64,000 bases of DNA. It comes from Microbulbifer hydrolyticus (GTDB lineage Bacteria > Pseudomonadota > Gammaproteobacteria > Pseudomonadales > Cellvibrionaceae). This document shows positions 8,774 through 17,311 of this stretch, one piece after another. The notes under the pieces are model-generated. The model was not told the DNA's origin. It made no database searches and saw nothing but the letters and a program-made list of their open reading frames with translations. The position numbers and the translations under genes were made by a program. The DNA lies in assembly GCF_009931115.1 (NCBI RefSeq), contig NZ_CP047491.1, forward strand, positions 4,060,001-4,124,000. Reading direction: 5' to 3'. How positions within the stretch are numbered: position 1 is the stretch's first letter; the number at the start of each line of letters is the position of its first letter.

Positions 8774-11235
8774 GCGAGACCGGAACCGAGACACAAGTGC
8801 AAACCGGACGCGACGATACGCTGTCGCTGTCCGTCGGTGATCTGGTGGCTTTTGCCTGCCGCACCGGAGATCTGGTGCTTGAGAGCGCCGGTGGCCCCAC
8901 CGCAATTGAGGGCATCCGCGCCCATCAGCGACTGCAGAAAAAACGCCCCGCGGGCAGTGAGGCCGAATACCCGTTGCAGGTAACGCTGAAGCAGGATGGA
9001 TACAAGGTGGCTCTGCGGGGCCGCGTCGACATACTGCACCCCCAGCCCGACCTGCATCACCCGGTGCAACTGGATGAAATCAAAACTACCTACGTGCCGC
9101 CGCAAAAGCTGGCGGTATCCGCGCGCTCGCTGCACTGGGCCCAGCTGAAGATCTACGGCTTCTGTTACGGACTGCAGCAAGCGTTCGGCGACGACGACCC
9201 GGTCGCGCTGCAAATGCTCTGGCACAATCTCAAGGAAAAAAAGACTTATCCGGAATTGCAGGTGTTCCGCTGGGGCGAGCTGGAGATGTTTGCCAGAAGC
9301 GCGCTGTCTGAATACCTGCAGTGGCACCGTCGCTGGCAAGCGCACCGGCAACAGGTGCGCGCTTCCGCTCGCGCACTGCAATTCCCCTTTGCGGAATACC
9401 GTGACGGCCAGCGCACGCTGGCGGTGGCCGCCTACCGCTGCCTGCGCGACGGTGGTGAGCTGGTGGTAGAAGCCCCCACCGGCATCGGCAAGACCATCAG
9501 TACCCTGTTCCCGGCAATCAAGGCCATGGGCGAAACGCGGCTCGACCAGCTGGTTTACCTCACCGCAAAAAATTCCGGTCGCCAGGTAGTCCGGGAAACC
9601 GCCAGCCGCCTGCACGCCGACGGCCTTTGCCTGTCTGTGCTGGAACTGCAGGCGCGCGACAAAACCTGTGCCTGCAGCCTGGGGCTCTGCAGCCGCGACG
9701 ACGAGGGTATCTGCCCGCGTACCCGCGGTTTTTTCGATCGACTGCCGGAGGCCCGGCGCCACCTGCTGGGCCAACCTTTATTGACCCCTGAGGTGATCGC
9801 CCGGGAGGCGGATCGACTGCAACTGTGCCCATTCGAGCTGTCCCTGCAGATGCTGCCGTGGGCGGACCTGGTGGTGTGCGATTTCAACTATGTGTTCGAT
9901 CCGCTGGTGCAGATGCAAAGCCTGCGGGACCAGAGTCGACAACGCGCGCTGCTGGTCGACGAGGCGCACAATCTGAGCGACCGCGCCCGCAGTATGTACA
10001 GCGCCAGTATCACCCGCAGTGACAGCCGTCGTGCCGCCGCAGACTGTAAAGCATCGCACCCGGGCCTTCGCCGCGCGATTCAGTCACTGGTGCGCGCGCT
10101 GGATAAGTGGGTAACTGAAAAGCGGGAACCCCCGCAACCAATACTACCGCCGAGCAGAGCCGGCGAATCGGCAAAATCCGAGCTGTGGATAACACCGTTT
10201 GAGGAGGGCTTCCCTGTGGGCGTCAGTGGCGCCGTGCAAAAAGTGCTGATGGTGGTGAGCCAACTGTGGGAGCAAAACCAGTCGCCGCCCGAGGCCATTA
10301 CCGACTGGCTCCGGTCACTGTTCCGCTTCCAGACCATCGAGCAACTGGCCGCAGAACAGCACCACTGCATTACCCGCGCCGAGAGCCCGGCTAACCCCGA
10401 CAGCCGCTGGCGGGAACAGGAAGTTGAACTGCTGTGTGTGAATGCCGCCGAGTACCTGCAGCAGGCGTATCAGCAGTTTCACGGGGTAATCGTCTTCTCC
10501 GCCACTCTGCGGCCGGCCGGATATATCTATCAGCAGCTGGGTCTGCAACCGGCGTCCCCCTACCTGTCACTGCCCTCGCCGTTTCAGCCCGAGCAGCTGG
10601 GCCTGCTGCTCTGCCCCTACGTGGATACCCGCTACCGTGCCCGCCATCAGGCAACGGATGCGCTGGTGGACATGGTTGCGCGCACCTTTCACAGCCGGCC
10701 GGGTAATTACCTGGTGTTCTTCCCGTCTTACCGGTTCCTGCAGCAGGTGGTTGAGCGCTTTGCCGCGCTGTTCCCGGAGATTCCGCTGGTACAGCAGTCA
10801 TCCGGCAGCAGTGATCAGCAGCGCGCCGAATTTCTCGCGCATTTTGGCGAGGGCCGTCGCAGCCTCGGCTTTGCGATCATGGGCGGCGTATTTGGCGAAG
10901 GGGTGGATTACGTGGGCGAGCAACTTGTCGGCACCATCGTGGTCGGAGTGGGCCTGCCGCAGGTGAATGAGGAACAGGAATTGCTGCGCGGCGCCGCTGA
11001 AGAGCGCGGGGAAAACGGTTTCGATATCGCCTACCGCTACCCGGGCCTGACCCGCGTGCTGCAGACCGCCGGCCGGGTGATCCGCACCGAGTCCGACCGC
11101 GGCGTGGTGATTCTGGCGGACTACCGCTTTGCCGATCCTTTTTACCGCAGCCTGTATCCACAGCACTGGCAACCGCAGATCTGCAATAATGGCACCGCAC
11201 TGACCGACGCACTCGATCAATTCTGGAACCCTTAG
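8770..11235 (+). CDS. XPD/DinG-type iron-sulfur helicase with N-terminal PD-(D/E)XK nuclease domain
   Basis: The GTG at 8770 overlaps the stop of the previous gene and gives 821 residues; another GTG at 8758 is possible. The N-terminal domain (about 70-190) has a RecB/Cas4-like nuclease set: Asp87 in GRVDI, Glu103 and Lys105 in DEIKTTY, and Gln125-Tyr129 in QLKIY. The helicase part has Walker A APTGIGKT (235-242), a cysteine cluster CACSLGLC...GICP...LCPF that suits the XPD-family 4Fe-4S domain, a DEAH box at 397-400, and C-terminal motifs GVFGEGVDY and QTAGRVIR. Family members unwind DNA 5' to 3'. The fusion suggests unwinding and cutting of damaged DNA. It is the second gene of the LexA-controlled operon. 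Confidence 0.9.
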   Translation: MSETGTETQVQTGRDDTLSLSVGDLVAFACRTGDLVLESAGGPTAIEGIRAHQRLQKKRPAGSEAEYPLQVTLKQDGYKVALRGRVDILHPQPDLHHPVQLDEIKTTYVPPQKLAVSARSLHWAQLKIYGFCYGLQQAFGDDDPVALQMLWHNLKEKKTYPELQVFRWGELEMFARSALSEYLQWHRRWQAHRQQVRASARALQFPFAEYRDGQRTLAVAAYRCLRDGGELVVEAPTGIGKTISTLFPAIKAMGETRLDQLVYLTAKNSGRQVVRETASRLHADGLCLSVLELQARDKTCACSLGLCSRDDEGICPRTRGFFDRLPEARRHLLGQPLLTPEVIAREADRLQLCPFELSLQMLPWADLVVCDFNYVFDPLVQMQSLRDQSRQRALLVDEAHNLSDRARSMYSASITRSDSRRAAADCKASHPGLRRAIQSLVRALDKWVTEKREPPQPILPPSRAGESAKSELWITPFEEGFPVGVSGAVQKVLMVVSQLWEQNQSPPEAITDWLRSLFRFQTIEQLAAEQHHCITRAESPANPDSRWREQEVELLCVNAAEYLQQAYQQFHGVIVFSATLRPAGYIYQQLGLQPASPYLSLPSPFQPEQLGLLLCPYVDTRYRARHQATDALVDMVARTFHSRPGNYLVFFPSYRFLQQVVERFAALFPEIPLVQQSSGSSDQQRAEFLAHFGEGRRSLGFAIMGGVFGEGVDYVGEQLVGTIVVGVGLPQVNEEQELLRGAAEERGENGFDIAYRYPGLTRVLQTAGRVIRTESDRGVVILADYRFADPFYRSLYPQHWQPQICNNGTALTDALDQFWNP

Positions 11236-11247
11236 TTCGCGAGCACC

Positions 11248-12030
11248 ATGGTGTTAAACCGCAAATTCTATCGCCGCAGCCCACAACAGCGGCCCCAGCA
11301 TGAAGTCAGTTTCAGTGACGTGCGCAAGCGCTTTGACTTCCGCTCCATCCGCATCGGCCGTTGGGTCACCGAAGCGGAAAAGCAGCGCGCGGCCGGCCTG
11401 TTTTACGACGCCCTGGTCGACCTGATGACCATACTGCAGGGCCCGGAGCTGCTGGTATCCCTGCGCGGCACGCTCGCTTTCCAGTACGGCACTGGCGGGC
11501 GACCCGGCATTTCCGCCCACTACGAACTGGGCTCGCGCACTTTCGCCCTGGCAAAAAATGCCGGCCCCGGGGCCATTGCCCACGAGTGGTTTCACGCACT
11601 GGACCACTACCTGGCCGGCAAGGCTTTCAGCGATACGCCCGCCAATATGTTCGCCTCCGAAGCCTGGCTGCGCGAGGCGACACCAATTCCACACCCGATC
11701 AACGATCGCCTGTTTGCCTGCTTCCGGGCGATCATGCTGGATGAGAGCGGGGAAAACCCCAGTGCAATGTTTCGGGCCTCCAAAGCCGCGGACAAGGCCA
11801 ACGGCTGCATCTACTACGCCGATCCGGCGGAGATGTGCGCGCGCGCATTTGAGGCATTTGTTCAGGACGCGAGTATTTCCAACAATTTCCTGGTGGCGGG
11901 CACCAAGGCCAGTGAAGAGGCGAAGGCAGGGCTCTATCCCGACGGCGCACACAGGGCGCGTATCAATCGCGCCTTCTCTGAGTATTTTTCACTATTGGGC
12001 TACGCGCTCGGCAGCAAAGCGCAGCCGTGA
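11248..12030 (+). CDS. HExxH (putative zinc metallopeptidase) protein of the CLCA_X type
   Basis: The 260-residue protein has HEWFH at residues 112-116 within GAIAHEWFHALDHYL, the zincin pattern of two histidines and a catalytic glutamate. A later YYADPAEMCARAFEAFV may provide the third ligand, as in gluzincins, and resembles the conserved block of large polyvalent-protein domains found in phage and conjugative effectors. No signal peptide or membrane segment is seen, so it should be cytoplasmic. It starts 12 bases after the helicase stop, with only a weak ribosome site. Position in an SOS operon suggests a DNA-repair protease, perhaps for DNA-protein cross-links as with SprT/SPRTN, but that is inference; proteolytic activity is unproven. 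Confidence 0.72.
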   Translation: MVLNRKFYRRSPQQRPQHEVSFSDVRKRFDFRSIRIGRWVTEAEKQRAAGLFYDALVDLMTILQGPELLVSLRGTLAFQYGTGGRPGISAHYELGSRTFALAKNAGPGAIAHEWFHALDHYLAGKAFSDTPANMFASEAWLREATPIPHPINDRLFACFRAIMLDESGENPSAMFRASKAADKANGCIYYADPAEMCARAFEAFVQDASISNNFLVAGTKASEEAKAGLYPDGAHRARINRAFSEYFSLLGYALGSKAQP

Positions 12031-12046
12031 ACGCCTGTCACCCAAA

Positions 12047-12070
12047 CGCCCCGGCGCAAATACCGGGGCG
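12047..12070. terminator. Hairpin between convergent genes
   Basis: CGCCCCGG (12047-12054) and CCGGGGCG (12063-12070) form a perfect 8-bp stem with an 8-base loop. On the minus strand it is followed by TTTGGG, on the plus strand by no T run. It sits between the SOS operon and the DUF885 gene, so it may end either transcript. Confidence 0.5.
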
Positions 12071-12078
12071 CCGAGGAA

Positions 12079-13881
12079 TCACGATTTATTTTCGGCGATA
12101 AATCGATCCATCTGCACTTCCAGCATTTCCATCGGCAGGGCGCCGTTGGCCAGCACCGCATCGTGAAAGGCACGCAGGTCGAACTGGTCTCCCAGGGCTT
12201 TTTCCGCTTTCGCACGCAGTTCGCGGATCTTGATCTCGCCCATCTTGTAGGACAGCGCCTGCCCCGGCCAGGAAATATAGCGGTCCACTTCCGCGCGCAC
12301 ATTTGCCCTGGACAGGGAGGTATTGTCGGCGAGGAAGTCCAGCGCCTGCTGGCGGGTCCAGCCCTGGGAGTGGATGCCGGTGTCGATGACCAGGCGGGCG
12401 GCGCGCCACATCTCATAGCTGAGGCGACCGAACTGCTGGTAGGCGTTTTCATACACACCCATTTCCACGCCAAGGCGCTCGGTATACAGCGCCCAGCCTT
12501 CCCCGTAGGCACTCAGATACAGATTGCGGCGGAAGTTCGGGACATTTTCCAGCTCTTGGGACAACGCACCCTGCAAGTGATGGCCGGGTACCGCCTCGTG
12601 CAGGGTCAGCGCCACCAGTTCATACAGCGGGCGCTGATCCAGTGCGTGGGTATTCACCCAGTAAGCGCCTCCGCGTGTGCCGCCGATCGCGGCCGGGTTG
12701 TAGGAGGCAGTAGTATAATTGGGCGCGATCTCATCCGGCACCGGCACCACACCGTAGGGCAGGCGCGGCAGCTTGCCGAAAAATTCCGGCAGGCGGTAGT
12801 CGATGCGCTTGGCGATGTAGGAGGCTTCCTTCAACAGTTCACGCGGGGTCTCGGCATAGAACTGGGGGTCGGTGCGCAAGAACTCGGTGAACTCCTCGAA
12901 ACTGCCGCTGAATTTCCCTTCTTTTTTCAACTGCGCGATCAATGCGTTCATTTCGCCACGGATACGCTTCACTTCCGCCAGCCCAATCTGGTGAATTTCC
13001 GCAGGGTCCATATCCAGTGTCACGTAGGTTTTGATCGCGTGACGATAGTAGTCCTTGCCCCCGGGCAGATCTTCGACGGCGATGGATTCAGTCGCAGCCG
13101 CCATGTAATCTCCCTCGAGGAAGGTCGCCACGCGATCAAAGGCAGGGATGGCAAATTGCTTGATCGCTGCGGCGCCCTGTTTCTGCAGGCGCTTTTTATC
13201 TGCATCAGAAAATTTTTCCGGCAGGCTCCTGAATGGCTCATACAAGCTGCTTTTTTCAGGATCGTCGTATACCTGGGCACGCACGGTCGGTGCAATACCT
13301 TCGACGACGATTTTGGGCAGTACAAACCTGTCCTTGATGCCCGCACGCATGTTGGCAATGTTCTCATCGAAATAGCGGCCGAAGTCCTGAATGCGCTTGA
13401 TGTAGTCCTCGTAGTCAGACACCTTGCGCATATTGAGGCCACTGCTGGCATCCAGTGCGGCGCTCCAGAAGCTGTAGAAAGTATTCACAGGTATCCGATC
13501 GAGATACTGCTCATTGGATTCCATGGAATTTTTCAGCACCCAGGTCAGCAGGTCGCGATTTACACGCTCCGACGCGGTTAGTTGCGACGAATCTATTTTT
13601 TCGAGCCGGGCAACAAACGTCTTTTCTTCTTTCAGGCGACGGCTGCGGTCTTTCTCCGCGACTCCCGGCAAGCGGTCATTGAAGCCCTTCTCGCCCATGC
13701 GGCCTGCAGTGATCGGGTCTTCCCGCAAACTGTATTGCCAGTGATCTTCGATAACGTCCCGCAGCTGCTCGCTGGCAGATTCCGCCCTGACTGCGGGACT
13801 GACCAGAAATCCAACCACCGCTAGCAAGGAAATCAGGAATGTGGTCGCCCGCAGGAAGGGCGTCAGGATATTGCCAGGCAT
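12079..13881 (-). CDS. Exported DUF885 metallopeptidase-like protein
   Basis: The ATG at 13881 gives 600 residues beginning with a signal peptide (hydrophobic TFLISLLAVVGFLVSPAVRAE, cleavage after ALA-type VRA). The mature part matches the DUF885 family along its whole length. HEAVPGHH at residues 428-435 is the family's HExxxH-like metal-binding motif, and further conserved stretches are YGEGWALYTERLG and DTGIHSQGWTRQQALDFL. The family is distantly related to M3/M32-type peptidases, and members act in the periplasm or at the outer membrane on unknown peptides. Reading further upstream adds 86 residues without features and would remove the signal peptide from the N-terminus. It is transcribed alone, convergent with the SOS operon and divergent from the TldD cluster. 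Confidence 0.88.
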   Translation of the reverse strand: MPGNILTPFLRATTFLISLLAVVGFLVSPAVRAESASEQLRDVIEDHWQYSLREDPITAGRMGEKGFNDRLPGVAEKDRSRRLKEEKTFVARLEKIDSSQLTASERVNRDLLTWVLKNSMESNEQYLDRIPVNTFYSFWSAALDASSGLNMRKVSDYEDYIKRIQDFGRYFDENIANMRAGIKDRFVLPKIVVEGIAPTVRAQVYDDPEKSSLYEPFRSLPEKFSDADKKRLQKQGAAAIKQFAIPAFDRVATFLEGDYMAAATESIAVEDLPGGKDYYRHAIKTYVTLDMDPAEIHQIGLAEVKRIRGEMNALIAQLKKEGKFSGSFEEFTEFLRTDPQFYAETPRELLKEASYIAKRIDYRLPEFFGKLPRLPYGVVPVPDEIAPNYTTASYNPAAIGGTRGGAYWVNTHALDQRPLYELVALTLHEAVPGHHLQGALSQELENVPNFRRNLYLSAYGEGWALYTERLGVEMGVYENAYQQFGRLSYEMWRAARLVIDTGIHSQGWTRQQALDFLADNTSLSRANVRAEVDRYISWPGQALSYKMGEIKIRELRAKAEKALGDQFDLRAFHDAVLANGALPMEMLEVQMDRFIAENKS

Positions 13882-14285
13882 GGTAGGGACTCCGTCATCT
13901 GTTCGCAGTGTGAATATTCCGCGGTTTAAGCGCTCAGCAATACGCGGTGCAGACGCGGAGATAATCACAATGTCAGCCTGCTGACAAATGAAAGTCAGGC
14001 AAGGCCGTGGTTGACTTCCATGTTCGCCCGAGACCCTGTGACACAAGGCGCTCCGAGGCAGCATGTCCATATGCGGTGCAAATCCGAACGCTCGCCCAGC
14101 CTCGGTGCATGTCAACCATTCAGCCTCACCAGCACTCATTTCAACGACTTATCGCTTTACAAAAGTGTGCGAACGCGATTATCTGTGGGGCGGAACCGCT
14201 GTGATCCGGCGGATATAACAATAAGCAGACACCCGGCCGAGCGCCACATAATGGCTGCCACACAGGCGGGTGCGCGGGGAGGACA
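13882..14285. other. Divergent intergenic region between DUF885 and tldD genes
   Basis: About 400 bases separate two divergent starts and must hold both promoters. I see a perfect inverted repeat at 13971-13986 and a strong GGGGAGGA ribosome site just before the ATG at 14286. TATAACA near 14214 could be a -10 for the TldD cluster but no convincing -35 precedes it. No gene is supported here. Confidence 0.5.
13971..13986. repeat. Inverted repeat, possible operator
   Basis: TGTCAGC and GCTGACA are separated by two bases, giving a 16-base near-palindrome about 90 bases upstream of the DUF885 start. Its size and position suit a dimeric repressor site. No matching regulator is in the window, so the role is open. 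Confidence 0.4.
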
Positions 14286-15917
14286 ATGGATAGAAGACGT
14301 TTTATCAAACTCGCCGGTGTCGGTGCCGGCGGCATTGCGCTGCCAATATATGGCGCGCAGGTCTCCGCCGAGCAGCTCATCCATGGTGGGATGGACGTGG
14401 CCCGGAAAAAGGCCCTCTCCGATACCGTGCTCAACGCCGCGCGCAAGGCCGGCGCCAGCTACACCGATGTCCGCATCGGCCGCTACCTCAACCAGTTCCT
14501 GCTGACCCGTGAAACCAATGTCGAGAATATCGTCAATACCGAGTCCTTCGGTGCCGGTATCCGCGTGATCGCCAATGGCACCTGGGGCTTCGCCGCAACC
14601 AATGACCTCACCGAGGACGGTATTGCCAGGGCAGCTCGCCAGGCGGTGGCCGTGGCCAAGGCGAACGCCAAATACCAGACCGAGCCTGTGCAGTTGGCCG
14701 CCGTCAAAGGGGTTGGCGAGGTTTCCTGGCAGACCCCTATCAAGAAAAATGCCATCGAAGTGCCCATCAGCGAGAAGGTCGACTTCCTGATGAACGTGAA
14801 CCAGAGTGCGCTAAAGGCCGGTGCCAGCTTTGTCAATTCCGCCCTATACCTGGTGAACGAACAGAAATACTTCGCGTCCAGCGATGGTTCCTACATCGAC
14901 CAGGATGTCCATCGCCTGTGGGCACCGATGGAGGTGACCGTGGTGGACAAGGAGAGCGGCCAGTTCAAGACCCGCGATGGCCTGAGTACCCCAGTGGGTA
15001 TGGGATACGAGTATCTCGCAGGGCGCGAGGAAGACAAGATCGCCGGCCCCACCACCCTGTATAAAGACTCCTATGACATGGCGGAAGACGCGGTTCTCGC
15101 CGCGGAACAGGCCAAGGTCAAGTTGTCGGCCAAGTCGATCGACCCGGGTAAGTACGATCTGGTACTGGAACCATTACACCTGCGCCTGACCATTCACGAA
15201 TCCGTCGGGCACCCGCTGGAACTGGACCGTGTTCTCGGTTACGAAGCCAACTACGCTGGCACGTCTTTCGCAACCCTGGACAAGTGGCGCAGCGGCAAAT
15301 TCCAGTACGGCAGCGACAAGGTCAATATCTTTGCCGACCGCACCCAACCGGGCTCACTCGGCGCCGTTGGCTACGACGATGAGGGGGTGAAGGCCAAGCG
15401 CTGGGACCTGATCAAGGATGGCGTGCTGGTGAACTACCAGGCCACCCGCGACCAGGTGCACATGATCGACCAGAAAGAGTCCCACGGCTGTTCCTACGCC
15501 GACAGCTGGTCCAGCGTACAGTTCCAGCGCATGCCGAATGTGTCCCTCGCACCGGGCAAGGACAAGTACTCGGTCAAGGACATGATTCGCGATGTGGAAA
15601 AAGGTATCTACATCGTGGGGCGCGGCTCCTACTCCATCGACCAGCAGCGTTACAACTTCCAGTTCGGTGGCCAGCTGTTTTATGAAATCAAGAATGGCGA
15701 AATTGTCGGCCAGGTAGAGGATGTTGCCTACCAGTCGAATACCCAGGAATTCTGGAATTCCTGTTCTGCCATCTGCGATAGCAGTGATTACCGACTCGGC
15801 GGCACCTTCTTCGATGGCAAAGGTCAGCCCAGCCAGGTAAGTGCTGTTTCACACGGGTGCGCGACCAGCCGCTTTGACGACATCAACGTGATCAATACCA
15901 AGCGCAAGATCGGCTAA
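14286..15917 (+). CDS. Tat-exported TldD-family metalloprotease (first copy)
   Basis: The 543-residue protein has the TldD fold (U62 peptidases). The catalytic motif HESVGH lies at residues 304-309 in TIHESVGHPLELDRVLGY, with the zinc-binding HExxxH pattern of active TldD subunits; the third ligand expected downstream is a Cys, compatible with HGCSYADSW near residue 400. Unlike cytoplasmic E. coli TldD, it begins MDRRRFIKLAGVGAGG, a twin-arginine signal. A strong GGGGAGGA precedes the ATG. TldD works as a heterodimer with TldE, which is encoded next. A second, very similar TldD follows. The set is in line with the MoxR/DUF58 genes downstream on the same strand. Substrate is unknown; TldD/E elsewhere degrade unfolded peptides and mature microcin or quinone cofactor precursors. 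Confidence 0.92.
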   Translation: MDRRRFIKLAGVGAGGIALPIYGAQVSAEQLIHGGMDVARKKALSDTVLNAARKAGASYTDVRIGRYLNQFLLTRETNVENIVNTESFGAGIRVIANGTWGFAATNDLTEDGIARAARQAVAVAKANAKYQTEPVQLAAVKGVGEVSWQTPIKKNAIEVPISEKVDFLMNVNQSALKAGASFVNSALYLVNEQKYFASSDGSYIDQDVHRLWAPMEVTVVDKESGQFKTRDGLSTPVGMGYEYLAGREEDKIAGPTTLYKDSYDMAEDAVLAAEQAKVKLSAKSIDPGKYDLVLEPLHLRLTIHESVGHPLELDRVLGYEANYAGTSFATLDKWRSGKFQYGSDKVNIFADRTQPGSLGAVGYDDEGVKAKRWDLIKDGVLVNYQATRDQVHMIDQKESHGCSYADSWSSVQFQRMPNVSLAPGKDKYSVKDMIRDVEKGIYIVGRGSYSIDQQRYNFQFGGQLFYEIKNGEIVGQVEDVAYQSNTQEFWNSCSAICDSSDYRLGGTFFDGKGQPSQVSAVSHGCATSRFDDINVINTKRKIG

Positions 15918-15950
15918 GCGAACAACAATAAATTTTTGGAGCAAAACAAG

Positions 15951-17282
15951 ATGGCAATTTTATCCAGAAGTGAAGCCAAAAACATTCTCGAAAAAGTTCT
16001 GAAATACAGCAAGGCCGAGGGTGCCAGTGCGCAGCTGTCCGGCGCCGAGACCGGCAACATCCGCTACGCGCGCAACAGCGTTTCCACCAGCGGTGTCGTC
16101 AACGATATCGAACTTGCGGTGGAAGCACGCTTCGGAAAAAAATCCGGTATCGCCACCATCAATGAGTTCAGTGATGCATCACTGGAGAAAGTGATGCGCC
16201 GCGCAGAGGAACTGGCCAAGCTGTCACCGGACAACCCGGAATCCATGCCACTGCTGGGCAAGCAGAAATACATGGCCGTCGACGGATTCGCAAAGTCCAC
16301 CGCTAACATAACCCCGGATCAACGCGCCAAGGCAGCGGCGGACTCCATCAAAGCGGCGATGAAAAAGGACGTTGTTGCCGCAGGTTACCTTGAGGACGCA
16401 CGCTCGTTCGCTGCGGTGGCCAACACCAACGGCCTGTTTGGCTACCACGCCTCCACCTCTGCCAATTTCACCGTCACCATGCGCACCGAAAACGGTCTCG
16501 GCTCCGGCTGGGCACAAAGTGATGTGACCGATTTCCGCGACATGAATACCGCATCCAGCTCCGGTGTCGCAATTGACAAGGCCGTTCTGTCCCAGGAAGC
16601 CCGCGCACTGGAACCGGGCAAGTACACCGTGATTCTGGAGCCGAGCGCGGTATCCGGCCTGGTGGCATATATGATGGGTAACTTCGACACCCGCAGTGCC
16701 GACGAGGGCCGCAGTTTCCTGAGCAAGAAAGGCGGCGGCAATCGTATTGGCGAGAAGATGTTCGACAAACGCGTACACCTCTACTCCGACCCTTCCGACC
16801 GGAATGTACCGGCGCAGCCCTGGTCCGACGATGACCATATGGCGATGCAGCGCGTGGACTGGATCAAGGGTGGCGTGGTGCAAAGCCTTCCCTGCAGCCG
16901 CTACTGGGCCGAGCAATCCGAAAGTGCTCCGGTACCCGCGCCGAACAACCTGATCATGGTCGGTGGCGACAAGTCCACCGAGGAGCTGATCAAAAACACC
17001 CGCCGCGGTGTGCTGGTAACCCGCACCTGGTATATCCGTATGGTCGACCCGCAGTCGCTGCTGCTGACCGGCCTGACCCGCGACGGAACCTTCTACATCG
17101 AGAATGGCAAGATCAAATACCCGATCAAGAATTTCCGCTTTAATGAAAGTCCGGTGATCATGCTGAACAATATTGAAGATATGGGACGTGCGGAGCGCGT
17201 CAGCATGTGGGGTGGCCCGGCCATGATTCCCGCACTGAAAGTGCGCGATTTTACCTTCAGCAGCCTTTCCGACGCGGTTTAA
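15951..17282 (+). CDS. TldE/PmbA-family subunit
   Basis: The ATG at 15951 has GGAG eight bases upstream and gives 443 residues; a TTG at 15936 would lie before that site and is rejected. The protein matches the TldE (PmbA) type: the same fold as TldD but without an HExxxH motif, so it should be the non-catalytic partner that shapes the peptide channel. Features include the N-terminal KAEGASAQLSGAETGNIRYARNS and the C-terminal VRDFTFSS. There is no signal peptide, although both flanking TldD copies have Tat signals. Because Tat carries folded complexes, TldE could be exported as a passenger bound to TldD. That is inference. It lies 33 bases after the first tldD and 29 before the second. Confidence 0.9.
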   Translation: MAILSRSEAKNILEKVLKYSKAEGASAQLSGAETGNIRYARNSVSTSGVVNDIELAVEARFGKKSGIATINEFSDASLEKVMRRAEELAKLSPDNPESMPLLGKQKYMAVDGFAKSTANITPDQRAKAAADSIKAAMKKDVVAAGYLEDARSFAAVANTNGLFGYHASTSANFTVTMRTENGLGSGWAQSDVTDFRDMNTASSSGVAIDKAVLSQEARALEPGKYTVILEPSAVSGLVAYMMGNFDTRSADEGRSFLSKKGGGNRIGEKMFDKRVHLYSDPSDRNVPAQPWSDDDHMAMQRVDWIKGGVVQSLPCSRYWAEQSESAPVPAPNNLIMVGGDKSTEELIKNTRRGVLVTRTWYIRMVDPQSLLLTGLTRDGTFYIENGKIKYPIKNFRFNESPVIMLNNIEDMGRAERVSMWGGPAMIPALKVRDFTFSSLSDAV

Positions 17283-17311
17283 TTACCTCTGCAGAAAACT
17301 AGGAGCGAACA

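Noticed and set aside
12163..13581. Open frame of 472 codons antisense to the DUF885 gene
   Set aside because: The DUF885 protein on the other strand has a signal peptide and the HEAVPGHH motif; the antisense frame has no recognisable domain.
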